Shown here piece after piece: positions 12,460-25,169 of a stretch of DNA of 64,000 nt. Where the stretch lies: positions 1 through 64,000 of the forward strand of contig NW_008805074.1 in the NCBI RefSeq assembly GCF_000004825.1. The letters run 5' to 3'. Every line of letters begins with the position of its first letter. Position 1 is the first letter of the stretch. A model generated the notes under the pieces. It did no database searches, was not told the origin of the DNA, and saw only the letters and a program-made list of their open reading frames with translations. The position numbers and the translations under genes are program-made. This stretch comes from Heterostelium album PN500. Lineage: Eukaryota; Evosea; Eumycetozoa; Acytosteliales; Acytosteliaceae.

Positions 12460-13952
12460 TTAAGCAAGTTCATAGACAGCTGCAGCACCCATACCAGTAC
12501 CGATACACATAGAGACGATACCGTACTTGGCGTTACGACGCTTGAGTTCATTGTAGAGGGTAGCAGTCATACGAGCACCGGTGCAACCGAGTGGATGACC
12601 GAGAGCGATACCACCACCGTTTGGATTGACCTTCTCCATTGGGATGTTCAAGTGCTTGATGCTGTAGAATGCTTGTGAAGCGAATGCCTCATTGATTTCA
12701 AAGACGTCGATGTCGCTGATTTGGAGACCGGCCATCTTGATGGCGGCTGGAATGGCAGCGGCGGGACCAATACCCATGATGGCTGGCTCGACACCGACAG
12801 CGGCGAATGAACGGAGAACCAAGGCGGGCTTCAATCCCAAACGTTGGGCGGTTGAACGCTTCATGACGAGACAAGCGGCGGCACCGTCACTGAGTTGCGA
12901 GGCATTACCGGCGGTGGTAGATCCCTCTGGCTTGAAAGCTGGCTTCAACTTGGTGAGATCGGCAAGGGTGGTTTGCTCACGGATACCTTCGTCCTTTGAG
13001 ATGACAACGGTCTTTCCGTCCTCGGTCTTCACGGTGACTGGGACGATCTCGTCGACAAACTTACCGGCTTTCTGGGCAGCACCGGCCTTCTTGTGAGAGG
13101 CAACAGCGAATTCGTCTTGTTCCTTTCTCGAGATGTTGAAACGCTCGGCGACATTCTCCGATGTCTGTCCCATAGTGTTGTAGCAACCGCTGGCAACTGG
13201 ATCGTTCATGGCGACCTCGTTGAATTGACCTTCCCAGGCCATTGGATTCAAACTCATCGATTCGACACCACCGGCCAAACCGACTTCGTACATACCGGCC
13301 TTGACGGCGGCAGCACAGTTGGCAATAGCTTGCAAACCGGATGAACATTGTCTGTTGACGGTCATACATGGAACTTCCTTTGGAACACCACCGATCAAAC
13401 TGGCAACACGAATCTCAGTGGCACCCTGTGATGATCTTGGAAGAACGCTACCCATAACTACATCACCGATCAAAGCTGGGTTGATACCGGTTGTCTTTAG
13501 AATGTGTTGAATGACTGGTGCCAACATATCATCTGGTGAAGTCTCCTTGAATCCACCTCTCTTTGCCTTACCAATAGCAGTACGGAATGGTGCAACAATA
13601 ACAACATCATCTCCTGAGTTTACTGATGCTCCTATATTATCATTATCATTCATATTCATCAATTTGATAATAAAAAAAACAAAGAGTCAGTAACTAACTA
13701 CTTTTACTTAAACTATAACTATAATTATAATTAAAAGTGTAATAATAATAATAATACAATACACTCAAACTTTGAATTATATTTTTATTTTTATTTATTA
13801 TCTCTATCTCTTGAGAAAGAGGGAGAGAGAATGAATAATTAATAATTATATTTATTATACATACCAGTTGGTTGTGAAGATAAAACATAGTCGGTTTCAT
13901 TAGCGTTGCTCAAATGACGGCTTAATGTTTCAATTCTTGAATTATAAGACAT
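12460..13952 (-). CDS. Peroxisomal 3-ketoacyl-CoA thiolase (PTS2-bearing)
   Basis: Exon 1 (13952-13865) and exon 2 (13631-12460) encode about 419 residues. It catalyses the last step of beta-oxidation, the thiolytic cleavage of 3-ketoacyl-CoA. Visible thiolase landmarks are the nucleophile Cys in VNRQCSSG, the NEAFA motif, GGGIALGHPLGCTGAR with the catalytic His, and CIGTGMGAA with the second catalytic Cys. The first exon carries RIETLSRHL near the N-terminus, an exact match to the PTS2 peroxisomal signal R-(L/V/I)-x5-(H/Q)-(L/A). The phase-1 junction gives ...SSQPTGASVNSGDD. An ATG inside the intron (13662) is in frame with exon 2, so intron retention or internal initiation could give a form of about 400 residues without PTS2. 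The gene ends 191 bp from the convergent Med30-like gene. C-ending codons are frequent, which suggests strong expression. Confidence 0.95.
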
Positions 13953-14769
13953 ATTTAAATTTTATATATATGAGTTTAATAATAAAAATATTGAAATAAA
14001 TAATAAATTTAGTTTTAATAAATAATAATAATATAATAGTATTAAATAAATTACAATGATCCTGACAAAATTAACTAATAAAAACAAAAACAAACTTGTA
14101 GAAAAATAATTAAAAAATCATTCATTAATTTTCAATTCAACACAAAAAAAAAAACAAACGTTTTTCACATCATCTTACTCTAAAAAGGGTAATCAATTAT
14201 CATGAAATTTCGATTTTTCTCACATGATGAGATATTAAAATTTAAATGCTTCCGTTCCACTTTTTTTGTCCAGATAAGACACTTATTTATTTTTTTTAAC
14301 TTGTTGGTAACATTAACTTCAACTTTTAAATGTTTATCATATAATAATAATAATAATATTTTAAACATTTAAAAGTCTATCAAATTAGATATTGTATAAC
14401 AACAGACTTATATAGATATATTCTTTTAATTAAGAATATCTATTTAGCAAAGAGTAATGAAATGATTCATTATTTTCTAAGTATTAAAGAATTTATTAAT
14501 AAAAAAAAAAAGGTAGAGCGAACAGAGTCTGCAAAAAGTTTTTTTAGCTGTTGATTTTCATTTTAAAATTTGAATTTAAAAAAAAAAACAAAACCCCTCT
14601 TTTTTTCAATTTTTTTGAAGTTTTTGTGATAAATTAGTATTAGTAAGTTTATTTTAAAGGTTTTAATTATAAATTTATGCTTTTTATTTGATCATCAAAT
14701 TGTTTAGTTGTTATAATAATAATAATATCAATATAGTAGTAATAATAATTATAATATACAATAATAAAT
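13953..14769. other. Divergent promoter region between thiolase and HAT1
   Basis: This 817-bp A+T-rich stretch separates the thiolase ATG (13952, minus) from the HAT1 ATG (14770, plus). It contains A runs (14151-14159, 14502-14512, 14579-14588) and T runs typical of dictyostelid promoters. No coding exon or RNA gene was seen. Confidence 0.5.
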
Positions 14770-16459
14770 ATGAATAGAGTATATAGATTCGATGCAAATG
14801 AAGTAACAAATATAAAGTTAGTGTGGTCATCAAATGATCTACTAGAGGATATCGAAAAATGTAAAAACAACAACAATAATAATAATGGTGATAATAATAT
14901 TAATGAGAATGATGGAAATGATGAGAATTCAGGTGGAGTTGTAACATTCAATCCAGAGTTCTCTCATAAGATCTTCAAGGAAGAACAGATCATGGGTTAT
15001 GAACCACTCACTCTCAATATCTATATGGGTGCAGGTTCACTCACAACCTACATCGATACCAACTACACCATACAATCAAAGAATATCACCAACGTAGAGC
15101 GACAACTACTCAAAGTCATGTCGAAATCAGATCCACCAAAATCAACTCTTGATTCATTTAAAGATGTAACTATCTAGCTATCTATTCATTATTAATAATG
15201 GTTGGTCGATCGATTGAATGTTTAATTAACATTACAATCACCACAATTTCTAAAATAGTATATCGAAGAGAAAGAGATTTCATTTAAACCACCAGGTGAA
15301 CTTATTTATGAATTTAGTAGAGTCGATAGAGAGACCGGAGAGGAAAGACACTTTGAGATATACTTTGGAAAGATTATCGATCCAAACATTCTCAGATATC
15401 ACGAGAAACTACAGTTGTTCGTACTTTGGTACATCGAAGGTGGATCCTACATTTTCACAGAGGACTCCAATTGGGATATATTCATGATGTTTGAGAAAAA
15501 GATGATTGACAGCACCAAACGATATGGAATCGTTGGATATACAACCATCTATAATTTCTATCATCATCCATCTACAAATAGATCTAGAATTAGGTAATGA
15601 CAAAATCACTCAGTGACCATCTAGCTATGTATATATTTAGTCAATTTCATACTGATTCATTTTTTATTATTTCTAAATTGCAAACTCTCAGTCAATTCTT
15701 AGTTTTACCGCCATATCAAAGAATGGGACTTGGAAGTAAGTTTTTCATATTATTGGAAATATCCTTTAACTTTATTAACATGTTAAACTTCAAAAAATAA
15801 TAATAGAACGATTATTAAATTCATTATATGATTATTATAAATCACATTCAAGTGTATATGGACCTGTTTATGATATTACTGTTGAAGATCCAGGAGAATA
15901 CTTCATGTAAATAGTTTATTTGACTGAGAACAAACTTGGAATATTAATATTAATTAATTAATTCTTATAATAATTAATGTCTAGACTTTTAAGAAATTCA
16001 GTTGATCTTGAAAATGTTGTAAAATCTGGATTGTTAAAGGAGATTAGTGCAGAGTTTGATTTATCACAGAATCACAAGGCATTGTTTGAAAAGATAAGAA
16101 AGGAGTTGTTGATTACACCAGTACAATCAAAGACGGTGCTAGAGATCTATTTGCTGAGCAAGTTGATGAATAGACCTGCCAACGATCCACTCTACAAGCG
16201 ATACAGAATCTTTATCAAAAAGAGACTGTACAAACAATTCTTTGGATCCGAGGAAGAAGCTGCTGCCGCTGGAAACACCGACAAGGAGGCAGCTGACACA
16301 CCGGAGCGAAAGAAAGAGATGGAAGATGGTAAGAAGAAAGTGATCATCGATTTCTATGAACAATTGGAAAATGATTACACGCAAACCATTAATGCTAATC
16401 CTTTATTATCGACTGCTGCTGCTGCTGCTGCTTCCACTGTTACCGCTGGAAACAAATAA
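14770..16459 (+). CDS. hat1: Histone acetyltransferase type B catalytic subunit (HAT1)
   Basis: Five exons (14770-15165, 15259-15593, 15692-15735, 15807-15906, 15985-16459) encode about 449 residues, similar to human HAT1 plus an Asn-rich insert and an Ala-rich tail. HAT1 acetylates newly made histone H4 at Lys5 and Lys12 before nuclear import. Landmarks are the N-terminal FNPEFSHKIF block, KEISFKPPGELIYEFSR, the IYFGKIIDPNILRYHEKLQLFVLWYIE block, and the acetyl-CoA loop QFLVLPPYQRMGLGKRLL with its QxxGxG core, followed by DITVEDPGEYF. Exon 3 is only 44 nt and splits the acetyl-CoA loop. The exon 4/5 join (TTC AT|A CTT) is the least certain, with a GTAAAT donor. The gene is convergent with the PAQR gene, 107 bp apart. 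Confidence 0.95.
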
Positions 16460-16566
16460 TCAAAACAACATTTGTTAAAAAAAAATAAAGAAACTTTACA
16501 CATATTATTATTATTATAAAAAAATAACCTATTTATTATTATTATTACTATTATATTATATTATTA

Positions 16567-17756
16567 TTATTGTACTTTTGTAGTCTTAAAAGCCCAACCA
16601 ATTAAAACACGATATAAAGTATGCATATATTTAACAATGAACTTTTGACGACGTCCACGACTTCCAAAGAAAGCCATGCTGATTTGTTTCTCAGCGAATT
16701 CGATATTGTCGATGATAACAGAGGGTGGTCCGTCTTTGCGTGAAGGAATGATACATTCTAAAATACAAAAGTAGTGGAGGATCGATCCTGCACCAACAAA
16801 GAGATGCCAGATGGCATGGTTGAAAGGTGTGGTCTCCCAGACGAGGAATCCAACGCCACTGGTGTAGGCGAGTCCACCGGACACCAACAACTTTAGTCCT
16901 TTTCTTGGCAAGTGGGTTATCAGGTCACGCAATCCCACCAGTGAAACCCATCCCATCAGCAGATAGAATCCGTTCGAAAAAAAGTCGGGAATGCTGTTGG
17001 CTCCGAGAATCATCTTGCTCATCACACCGATGAAACACATCAACCAGACCACCGAGAAGAGGATCCATCCGATCTTTACGACTTTGGGAACCTTCTTGGT
17101 TGGTGCTTGATGTTGTTGCTCTTTGGTGGTGTTATTGTGAATCAAATTGATCAGAGTCAGTGGCGTGTATGTACCTGCGATGAGCAAGTAGATGGCGCAG
17201 TGGTCGAGATCCTTAAAAAACAATCTATATTTTTCTAAATGTATAAATACTCCAACAGAGTGATATAATGATGAACAGAAATACATTGTCATCTAAAAAT
17301 AGTTATATAATTTATAAAAATATCGAAATTAATCAACCAATCGATCGATCGATCGATCAAAAAAAATAAAAACAAAAAAATAAAAAAAGATATTTTTGTT
17401 TTTTTTTCGATTAGTAAAACACAATTTTTTGGGGTTACATTTGACCTGCCTGACTGCCACCATACAAAAAGACATGCGTTTTTGACACCTGTCTGTTTTG
17501 TATGTGCGCTCTTTGTCAATAATGTATGAGTATTATTAATAATACATACCAAAGAGATACCATATATTGAACAAGAAATGACATGCCAACGAGTTCCACG
17601 CATTCTGGCAACTGAAATCAAAAAGAAAACGGCGGGTATACAAAGGAACAATCCAATGGTGTGTGAAAGTGTATTCATGATCTCCTCAGAGAATGACTGA
17701 ATCTCTGGATCAATCTCCTCTGGTAGAACCATGGTATCGTTGATTTGACTAGTCAT
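16567..17756 (-). CDS. Hemolysin III / PAQR family seven-helix membrane protein
   Basis: Exons 17756-17550 and 17292-16567 encode about 310 residues. The family hallmarks are present: the N-terminal EEIMNTLSHTIG helix, SSLYHS after helix 2 (Ser-x3-His), DLDHCAIYLLIAGTYTP in helix 3 (the Asp), and FNHAIWHLF in helix 7 (His-x3-His). In PAQR proteins these residues form a zinc-binding, hydrolase-like site. Family roles range from adiponectin and progestin receptors to ceramidase-like enzymes; bacterial members are called hemolysin III, but a lytic role is not implied here. About 70 extra C-terminal residues rich in Arg/Lys lie beyond the last helix. The single 257-bp intron is long for this genome and holds a (TCGA)n run and a strong hairpin. 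Confidence 0.92.
17461..17504. repeat. Imperfect inverted repeat (hairpin) in the PAQR intron
   Basis: Positions 17461-17474 and 17490-17504 pair over 14 bp with one extra or mismatched base, around a 15-nt loop. The block is noticeably richer in G+C than normal intron DNA here. It contains GACACCTGTC near the loop, a motif related to the AGGTGTCA seen in other noncoding islands (28734, 24560). The function is unknown; it could be a small mobile-element remnant or a structured intronic RNA. Confidence 0.55.
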
Positions 17757-19884
17757 GTTTCTACTTGTGTGTGTGTGTGTGTGTGTGTTGCTGTTGTTGT
17801 ACTGCTACTATAATGATTTAACAAAGTTTTGATTTAATTTGATTAACTGATTGATTGATTGATTGATTTATTGTTATCGGCGATCAAAACTTGCTTATTT
17901 AGAAAATAAATAAATTAATTAATATAAATATTGATATTTGATATTATTGTGATATTGATATTTGATATTATTGTGATATTTGATATTATTATTGGTATTG
18001 AAAATAAAACAAAAAGAAAAATAAAGAATAAAAAAAAAAAAGAAAAAGTTGTGAAAAACTAAATAATGTTATTATAGTATAAGGTTATTATTTCGATAAG
18101 TTGAGTTTGTTGATATTGATTGACTGAGTTGAGTTGTTATTGTTTTGTTGACGAAGGAACCCACAAGCCCAATTATAAATGATGACTTTGGCAAATAAAA
18201 TAAAACAAAATAAAACAAAATAAAAAAATAAAAATAAAAAAAACAAAAAGTAAAAAGTTAAAGAAAAAAAAAACAAAAAATAAGTAAATCAAAATAAAAT
18301 CATGAAAATATAACTAATCGATTTCATGGGAACTTAACCTGATTTTTCTTTTCGATTTAAATATCCAAAAGTGCAAGTAAAAACAAAAAAAAAAAAGGTG
18401 AAACCCCCAGAGTTTGTGAGATATGTGTTTGCTAAAGTAAAGTTGTTGTTGTTCGCCATTTGTTTTTTTAAATTATTCATTATTATTAAAGTAGTTGTTG
18501 TAATTACAATGCGGCGGTGTACAGCACCCCCCACACACCGATATACTGCTGATTGACTGATTGATATATATTTTGTTTTTGTTTTTTTCGTGTTGGGTTT
18601 TTGTTTATTTTTATAACTTACAATTTATAAATTAAATTCCTAAAGGAAGAGGATTATAATTGATGATACAAGTTTGTGAATTTAAATAAATTATATAAAT
18701 ATTTAAAAGAAAATAAATAAATATATAATAAATATTGTAGATTAAAAACTATATTATTGTTATTTCTCTTTCTTGTTCTTGTTAAACTGTGTGGTGGGTG
18801 TGTGATGTTATTGGTTTGTTGTTTGTTGATCTGTCGGTACTTTTCTTGTCAAGATTTGTTTTGTGTATGTTCTTGTTTCTATGTTCTCGTTTCTATGTTC
18901 TCTGTTCAACTGTGTCTCGACTTGTTATATAAATCTTCACGAAATCAAACAAATTTAAAAGCAAATATTGTTATTATTGTTATTTTATAAATGAATATTT
19001 CCAATTGGTAGAGTGGTGGTAGTGAGATAAAAAAGAAAATATTATTATAATAATATATATTATTAATATGTTGTTTATTATATTTTTGTATTATTATTAT
19101 TAATAAATAGTAGTGTTATATTATTTTTTTATTTTTGTTTTATTTGTTGTTATTATACTTTTACACATATAAAAATAAATAAAAAAAAGTAAACAGATAG
19201 ATAAAAAAAAAGATAGACAATAAAAATATTTAATAAAAGTTTGTCATATCAAATGATTATGAACAAAAATTGGTGTTTGTTGTGGGGGTGGGTGTAGGAG
19301 GGTGGTTAGGAATTTTTTTTTCAACTTTCGCATTAATAATTTTTTAATTGAGAAATGGCGGTATCATTCTCATTACCATGTTGCGAAAAAAAGAAATCGA
19401 AACAAAAAAAAACATTAGTGTGGAAGTTTTTGTTTGTTGTCGGGTCGGGTAGGATCAAAAAAAAAAAAAACGAAGTAAAATTTTGATTTTTTTTTTATCA
19501 ACTCTGGTAATTGGTCCTTCCTTCTCTGTCTTAGTTTGTAAAGACGACCTCTAAACTAAAAAAAAATGACAAGGAAATTTCAAAAAAAAATGAAAGCTGG
19601 TTACATTTGAAAATATCTATTGTCATGATCACAAGTATTGAAGAAAATATTAATAAAAAAACAGAATTAAGATCAAAATTCAAATAAAAAAATAAATATT
19701 TGTAATAATTACAAATTAATAATTATATTTCTAACAATAATTTCGATATAAGCAGTTTATTTCTACTTTTTTTGTTTGATTGATGCGGGGATGGATGTGG
19801 GGAGTAATATTTTTGTGGTTTTTTTTTTAGTTTTTTTTTTTTTATGGAGAACGAAAAAAAATATAATGTTGGGGCGATAAAATA
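17757..19884. other. Gene-free region between PAQR and RWP-RK genes
   Basis: This is low-complexity A+T-rich DNA. A (GT)n run at 17766-17787 sits directly upstream of the PAQR start. GATATT-containing short tandem repeats occur at 17930-17995, and A/T homopolymers are common. G-rich patches occur at 19280-19310 (GTGGGGGTGGGTGTAGGAGGGTGG) and 19440-19455. No supported gene was seen; a Cys/Leu-rich open frame near 18757-18990 looks spurious. Confidence 0.5.
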
Positions 19885-21265
19885 TTAATATTCATATTCG
19901 TTGATGGGAGATGATGGAGATCCATAGGGGACGTGGATGTCTTCTTCGGTGATCAGTTGATCCACTCTTGTAACGGAGCGGATTTCTCCGCGTTTGGCAA
20001 GTGGAGAGTGGCTACCCTTGCCACTGTTGAAGTGAGAACTACTTGGGGAGGGCAGTGGAAGTGATTTGGAGAATGTGAATTCTCCACTATTATTGAATTG
20101 ACTGATGGTGTTGTTGTTGCTGTTATTGTTGAAGATTGAATCGTGTTCGGCCTTGAACCATGATGGCAGTGGAACAACTTGTTGTCCACCGGCGCTGCTA
20201 AAGAGCGATGATGACGAAGTCTGGAGTGGCGAGAGACGGTCGGCTCCGTTTGAGTCTTTGAGTGCGTTCCAAACGACTGGTTCCAATGTTTTCAATGTAT
20301 TTCCCATCGATTCGAATTCGGGAATATTCAATTTTGGCAGTTGGATGAACGATGCTTCATTGTTGTTCGATTGGCTCAGTGGGGATGGAGAGGAGGAACG
20401 ACGAGTCAAGTCGGCAGCAGCATTCTGAAGAGTTTGCAGTGGCGATGATTCGACATGATTTTTCCAGAGGTCGCTATTCGAAGAGTTCAATGAATTCGAT
20501 TGGGATGGAACTGGACTGAAACAGAATGGTGCCATTATTTCATTGGATACAGAGAGCGGAGATGACGATGCGGACAATGATTGTGGAATTTGTTGTTGTT
20601 GAAGATGATGGTGATGATGAGATGGTGAAACTCTCACTGATTCGAATACCGGAGATGTCGATGGTACTGTAGAGATTGAAATCGATGGTTGTTGGTGGTG
20701 ATGATGTTGGATGATTTGTACTGGTTGTTGGTGATGTTGTTGAGAAGCAGCGGTTGCAGCGGCAGCCAAAAAGCTGAAATTTGGTGTAACGATTGGTTGT
20801 GTGATCATGGGAGAAGAAATACTCTCAAGTTCGAATTGATTTTCGTTGATCTTTTGGTTGAGCAACTCTGCTTCTTTTTGTTTGATGGAAGATTTGATCG
20901 CCAAAATATTTGGATGCTTGATCAAGTAGGCCTTCTTCTTTTTCAAACTGTTAATCTCTTCCTTGATTCTATTCTCCTCATCAGAGTTCTTTGGAGTTGA
21001 ATTTTCAAGGTTGGAAATCATTTTATCAATGGATTTGATCTATAATATAGAAAATTTTATTTATGAAATTAATAAATATATTCTTACTTAAAAAATTAAT
21101 TAATAAAATATTTACCTTTCTATGTGGCCATCTTGGAATACCATTTTTACGACATATTTTCTTTAATACTGTGGCACAAACTCCGATTTCTTTGGCGACA
21201 TCGTTTATTGGAAGGTGAAAATACTTGGAAAGGAATTGTAAATCAATTTCTTGTGAAAGAGGCAT
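19885..21265 (-). CDS. RWP-RK domain transcription factor
   Basis: Exons 21265-21116 and 21039-19885 encode about 434 residues. The N-terminus is an RWP-RK DNA-binding domain: [45 protein letters not shown], with the diagnostic RWPHRK split by the intron exactly after RK. A Lys/Glu-rich helix follows (about 60-110), and then a long Ser/Pro/His/Gln-rich tail with no other recognised domain, probably an activation region. RWP-RK proteins control nitrogen response and gametogenesis in plants and green algae, and dictyostelids are known to have members. A GSPSSPINEYEY C-terminus ends the protein. A 5-kb gene-poor region lies upstream, consistent with complex regulation. Confidence 0.92.
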
Positions 21266-22623
21266 CTTTAATTGGAAGTAATTTAAAAATTAGAATCTAA
21301 ATGTACTTAGATTTTTATCTCGAATAATGTATATATAAAAAATCGATTTGGATAAAGAAAGAAAAAAAATATGGAAGAGGATGGAAATAGGAAAAAAAAA
21401 TTATAACTATGGACAAGAGGTATTGGAATAAAGTAACAATGAAATTGTATATATTATTGTTTAAAAAAATATATAATATATATTGCGTTGTGAAAAAAAT
21501 ATCGAAATTGGAAAAAAAATATATTACTATCGATTAATATTTGATTGATTTATGATTGTTATTATTATTATTATTTTATATACAAAATTGGAGAATGAGC
21601 AATGAATTGATTTTATTAAATTTACAAAAATTATTAATTATTATTGGTTTAGTAATTAATTATTGTACAACAAAAGGATTGATGTTTGATAATTGTTGTT
21701 GGAAAAAAAGATATTATTATTATTTAATTATAGTAGTTTGGGAGTGAAGTGAATTAATGCTAGAAATGTAAATGCATTTATGATATTATTTAACTGATTG
21801 ATTGATTGATTGATTAACTATTGATATCTATTTTTATATATATATTATTTATTTATTATTTATTTATTTTATTTTATTTGTATAGGTATAACTATTATTT
21901 GTTTGCTTAATATTTCTTTGTTTGAAGGTGATTAGGAGATGTTGTTGGAATAAAACTAAACTAACTACTAAAAATGAAAAGCGAACTGTTTTGTTGTTTG
22001 GATAACAAATGTACAATGATGTCTTGACTAGAAAAAACAAACAATCCAAATTGATCACTACACAAGTAACCATAGCAACAACCCAGGAAGGAAAAAAATA
22101 ACAAATTTAATAAAATAAAACAAAAAATACTATTATTGAAAAATTGCTAAATTAAATGAATCAAGTGGGGTGAAGATATGAGTGGCAGAGAAATTGCTAG
22201 TAGAATAGTGATGGCACAGCTCATGATGAAATTTTTAAATTCGATCATTTTTTTCACGCTTTTGGCTGGTTTTTTGTGAAAAGACAAATATAAAAATGGA
22301 TGTGCGTGCAGAAGTGTCTGGGGGTGGGGGTGTGTCAGGTCACTCAACAACCACACATCACATTTATTTTAAAAATTAAAAAAAAAAGAAAAAGTCAAAA
22401 ATAAAAAAAATAATATTTAAAATAATTAAAAAATGATGAACAAAAGATGTTTCGATAGCTGTTTGTTGGTACATTATTAAAAAAAAAACAAAAAATGAGG
22501 CTGTTTTGAGTGAGTAAGACAGAGATGCATCCTATAAGCCAGAGATGGAGTATTGTGATGGTTCATTCTTGTTTAGTTTTTTTGTTTATTTTTTGACTTG
22601 ACAAAATTATTTTAATTGATGAC

Positions 22624-22675
22624 GGTAGGCTGTGAACGGCTATTCATAAAGAGTTGTATGAACTCTAACCACCTA
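22624..22675 (+). other. Possible structured RNA or cruciform element
   Basis: A perfect 6-bp stem (AGAGTT/AACTCT, 5-nt loop, near 22650-22666) is nested inside a GTAGG/CCTAC outer pairing, followed by a T run. This resembles a two-tier hairpin. No class I RNA end motif or tRNA-like box was found, so the assignment is only structural. Confidence 0.25.
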
Positions 22676-25169
22676 CTTTTTCATTTTTTTGATGAGCTGA
22701 TTCTTAATCATAGATGAAAAGAAGGAATGAAAATAAACAACCCACAACCACACCACACAACCTTCTAAACTAAAATCAACCAAAAAATAAAACAGTCACA
22801 AACAGAAAAAGTAAAAAAAACAAAAAAAACAAAAAAAATAGTAGAAAAAAATACAAAAGAATGTTACAAAAATAACACCAGAATTCTTTGGGATGGTCTG
22901 CATGACTGAAAGTGTTCATGCGATCTGGCATGGGGGTGTTGTTTTATATATAATCCCAAACTCGCAATGCACGTCAACGCACAACCATTTTATGATAAAA
23001 AGATTTTTTTGTTTAAAGTGTCATTTTTTTTGACAGTTAAAGGTCCATGACAAAATATAAACAAAAAAAAAAGTGATTTTTACAAAAATAAAATTTGATT
23101 TTTTGATTTTTTGATTTTTTCAAAAATTGTGGTTGCTTTGACTTGTCAAAGTCCAAGGTGGTTGGGGGTCAGAAAAAAAAAAAAAATTGAAAATAAAATA
23201 AAATACCAGAGAAATTGATTTTGTGAAGCATTTGAATTATTATGGTAAAACAAAAGGTGTGATAAAACATGATACCAAAAAGGTCACTCATGATTGTTGA
23301 TAGTATGAGGTACCAAGAACTTGCCAAATCTCTCAATCTTGTTCCCAACATTGAGAAAACGATGTGGGGTTTTAGATTATTATTGGCAAACTAAGATTGG
23401 CAATATTTTTTTAAAAAAAGTTATCCGGGCAAATGGGATAATGAAATCCAAAACTTTTGGATTATCAATAACCAAAAAAATATTGAAGTTATGACAACAT
23501 AAAGAATAATCACAAAAAAGTGTGATGGTGTGTTGGGATTAATAAGATACTAACCAACAAACTAATAATTGTTGTATCCTTTTTAGTTACTGAGAAAAAT
23601 GATGATGATTGGTATAGTTAAAATAAAAATAAATAAGATTAAAACATTATTTATAATTTTTTGATGTCATTATAATAATTAAAAATGACATATTGCAATG
23701 ATTTTGTTAAATCGTGGTTGGACAACAAAGCAAAGATATTATCTGGCGTGGGACCAGAAAACTGCAAAAAAATATCAAAAAATGCGAAAATAGATACTTC
23801 TTGTTTATGTGAAAAAAAAAGAACTTGAAAAGGAATGATCCTGCATTCAGTAGTTGACAAATGCAAAATGTTTGAAGATTGATTGTTGTCGACAATGATG
23901 GTGATCAGCAGAATTATCTTTTGACCATTAACAAAAAAAAAATAAAAAAAAAAATAACAGAACAATGATGATAGAAAGAAATATTTATAAAGAATAAAGA
24001 TGATAGAATAGATAAGGAGCTTTCGAATATTTAATAAGTATTTACTTACTTTTTTTATTTAATCTGGGATATGTATTAAGGCTTTTAAGGGTGAAGGTGT
24101 TGATTTGATATAATTAATGTATGAAAAGAATTGCAACATAAAATGGGTCTTGACAGATTTTGTCAAATATAAAAATAATAATTAATGATTCAGTTGATTT
24201 AATTGAAGATAATTGAATAGGGAGTTGTTGTAATAGTTCAATATGTAATTATAACAAAATTGGAAATTAGAGTTGTAGATTAATGATTGATTGATTGACT
24301 GATTTGATTGTATTATTAATTGTTTTTGTTTTTTTTTTGTTTTAATTATTTATACAAATATTTAATGTTAATATATTTTTTTTATTAAATAACAACAATG
24401 AAAGTATGATTGATGTTGTTGGAATATTGGAAAGAAAAAGAGGGTGTCGAATGAAGTAAGAGGGTGGCGGAGGAGGCGATTGATGATTGAAATAGAAATT
24501 ATGATTGAATGACTTTTTAAATTGGTGTTGCTTCAAAAAAGAATTTTATTGGACAAGTGTCAGGTGACAAATCTCTAAAAAATAAAATAAAATTAAATAG
24601 TTTTAAAAAATTAAATAATAATAAAATAAAATTAGTTATTTGTGTGTGTTGCTTTTTTCCCCACACCAATCAGCAAAGTGTCAGACAACAGAAAAAATGG
24701 GTTTTTTCAATTTTTATTTTTTTTTCAAAAATCTCAACCTATTCTCCAAGATGGCAGGGATACAGACTTCACATTTTATATCGAGTTTTGTAGAAAACAC
24801 TGAATTCAAGAATTTTTTGACCCCATATACCATTTGAGGAAAACGATCTGGGGAATGAATAAAAAACAACCCCAATCTTGCAAAAACACGCCAAAATTGG
24901 ATGGGTAACCAAAACGACCCGACTATCATTTATTTGAAGCAATCGTTTGAATGCATGATTGACTCCAAGGTCTGAAAATAACTGTTACCTTTTCGAAAAA
25001 ATAAAATATTAATAATAATAAAATTTGACTTTCCAAGACTAACACAACAAAAAGTCCTAGGATTCAAAGGGTGGTAATCGGCTTTTGAGTACCCTTGATA
25101 AATTGAAAACTAAATTTGTAACCACCTACAAAATTATGTGTTTTTTTACAAAGTAAACAATTTTTTTTA

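Noticed and set aside
16567-17756. Treating the hemolysin III homologue as a toxin
   Set aside because: PAQR/hemolysin III proteins are widespread membrane proteins; the name is historical, and this one has the intact metal-site pattern of the PAQR family.
18757-18990. A Cys/Leu-rich 77-codon frame
   Set aside because: It derives from GTTTGTTG-type low-complexity DNA and has no ATG context or family resemblance.
22617-22700. Possible box C/D snoRNA (TGATGA ... CTGA, about 83 nt)
   Set aside because: The terminal stem expected next to boxes C and D is missing, and TGATGA/CTGA are frequent by chance in this A/T-rich DNA.
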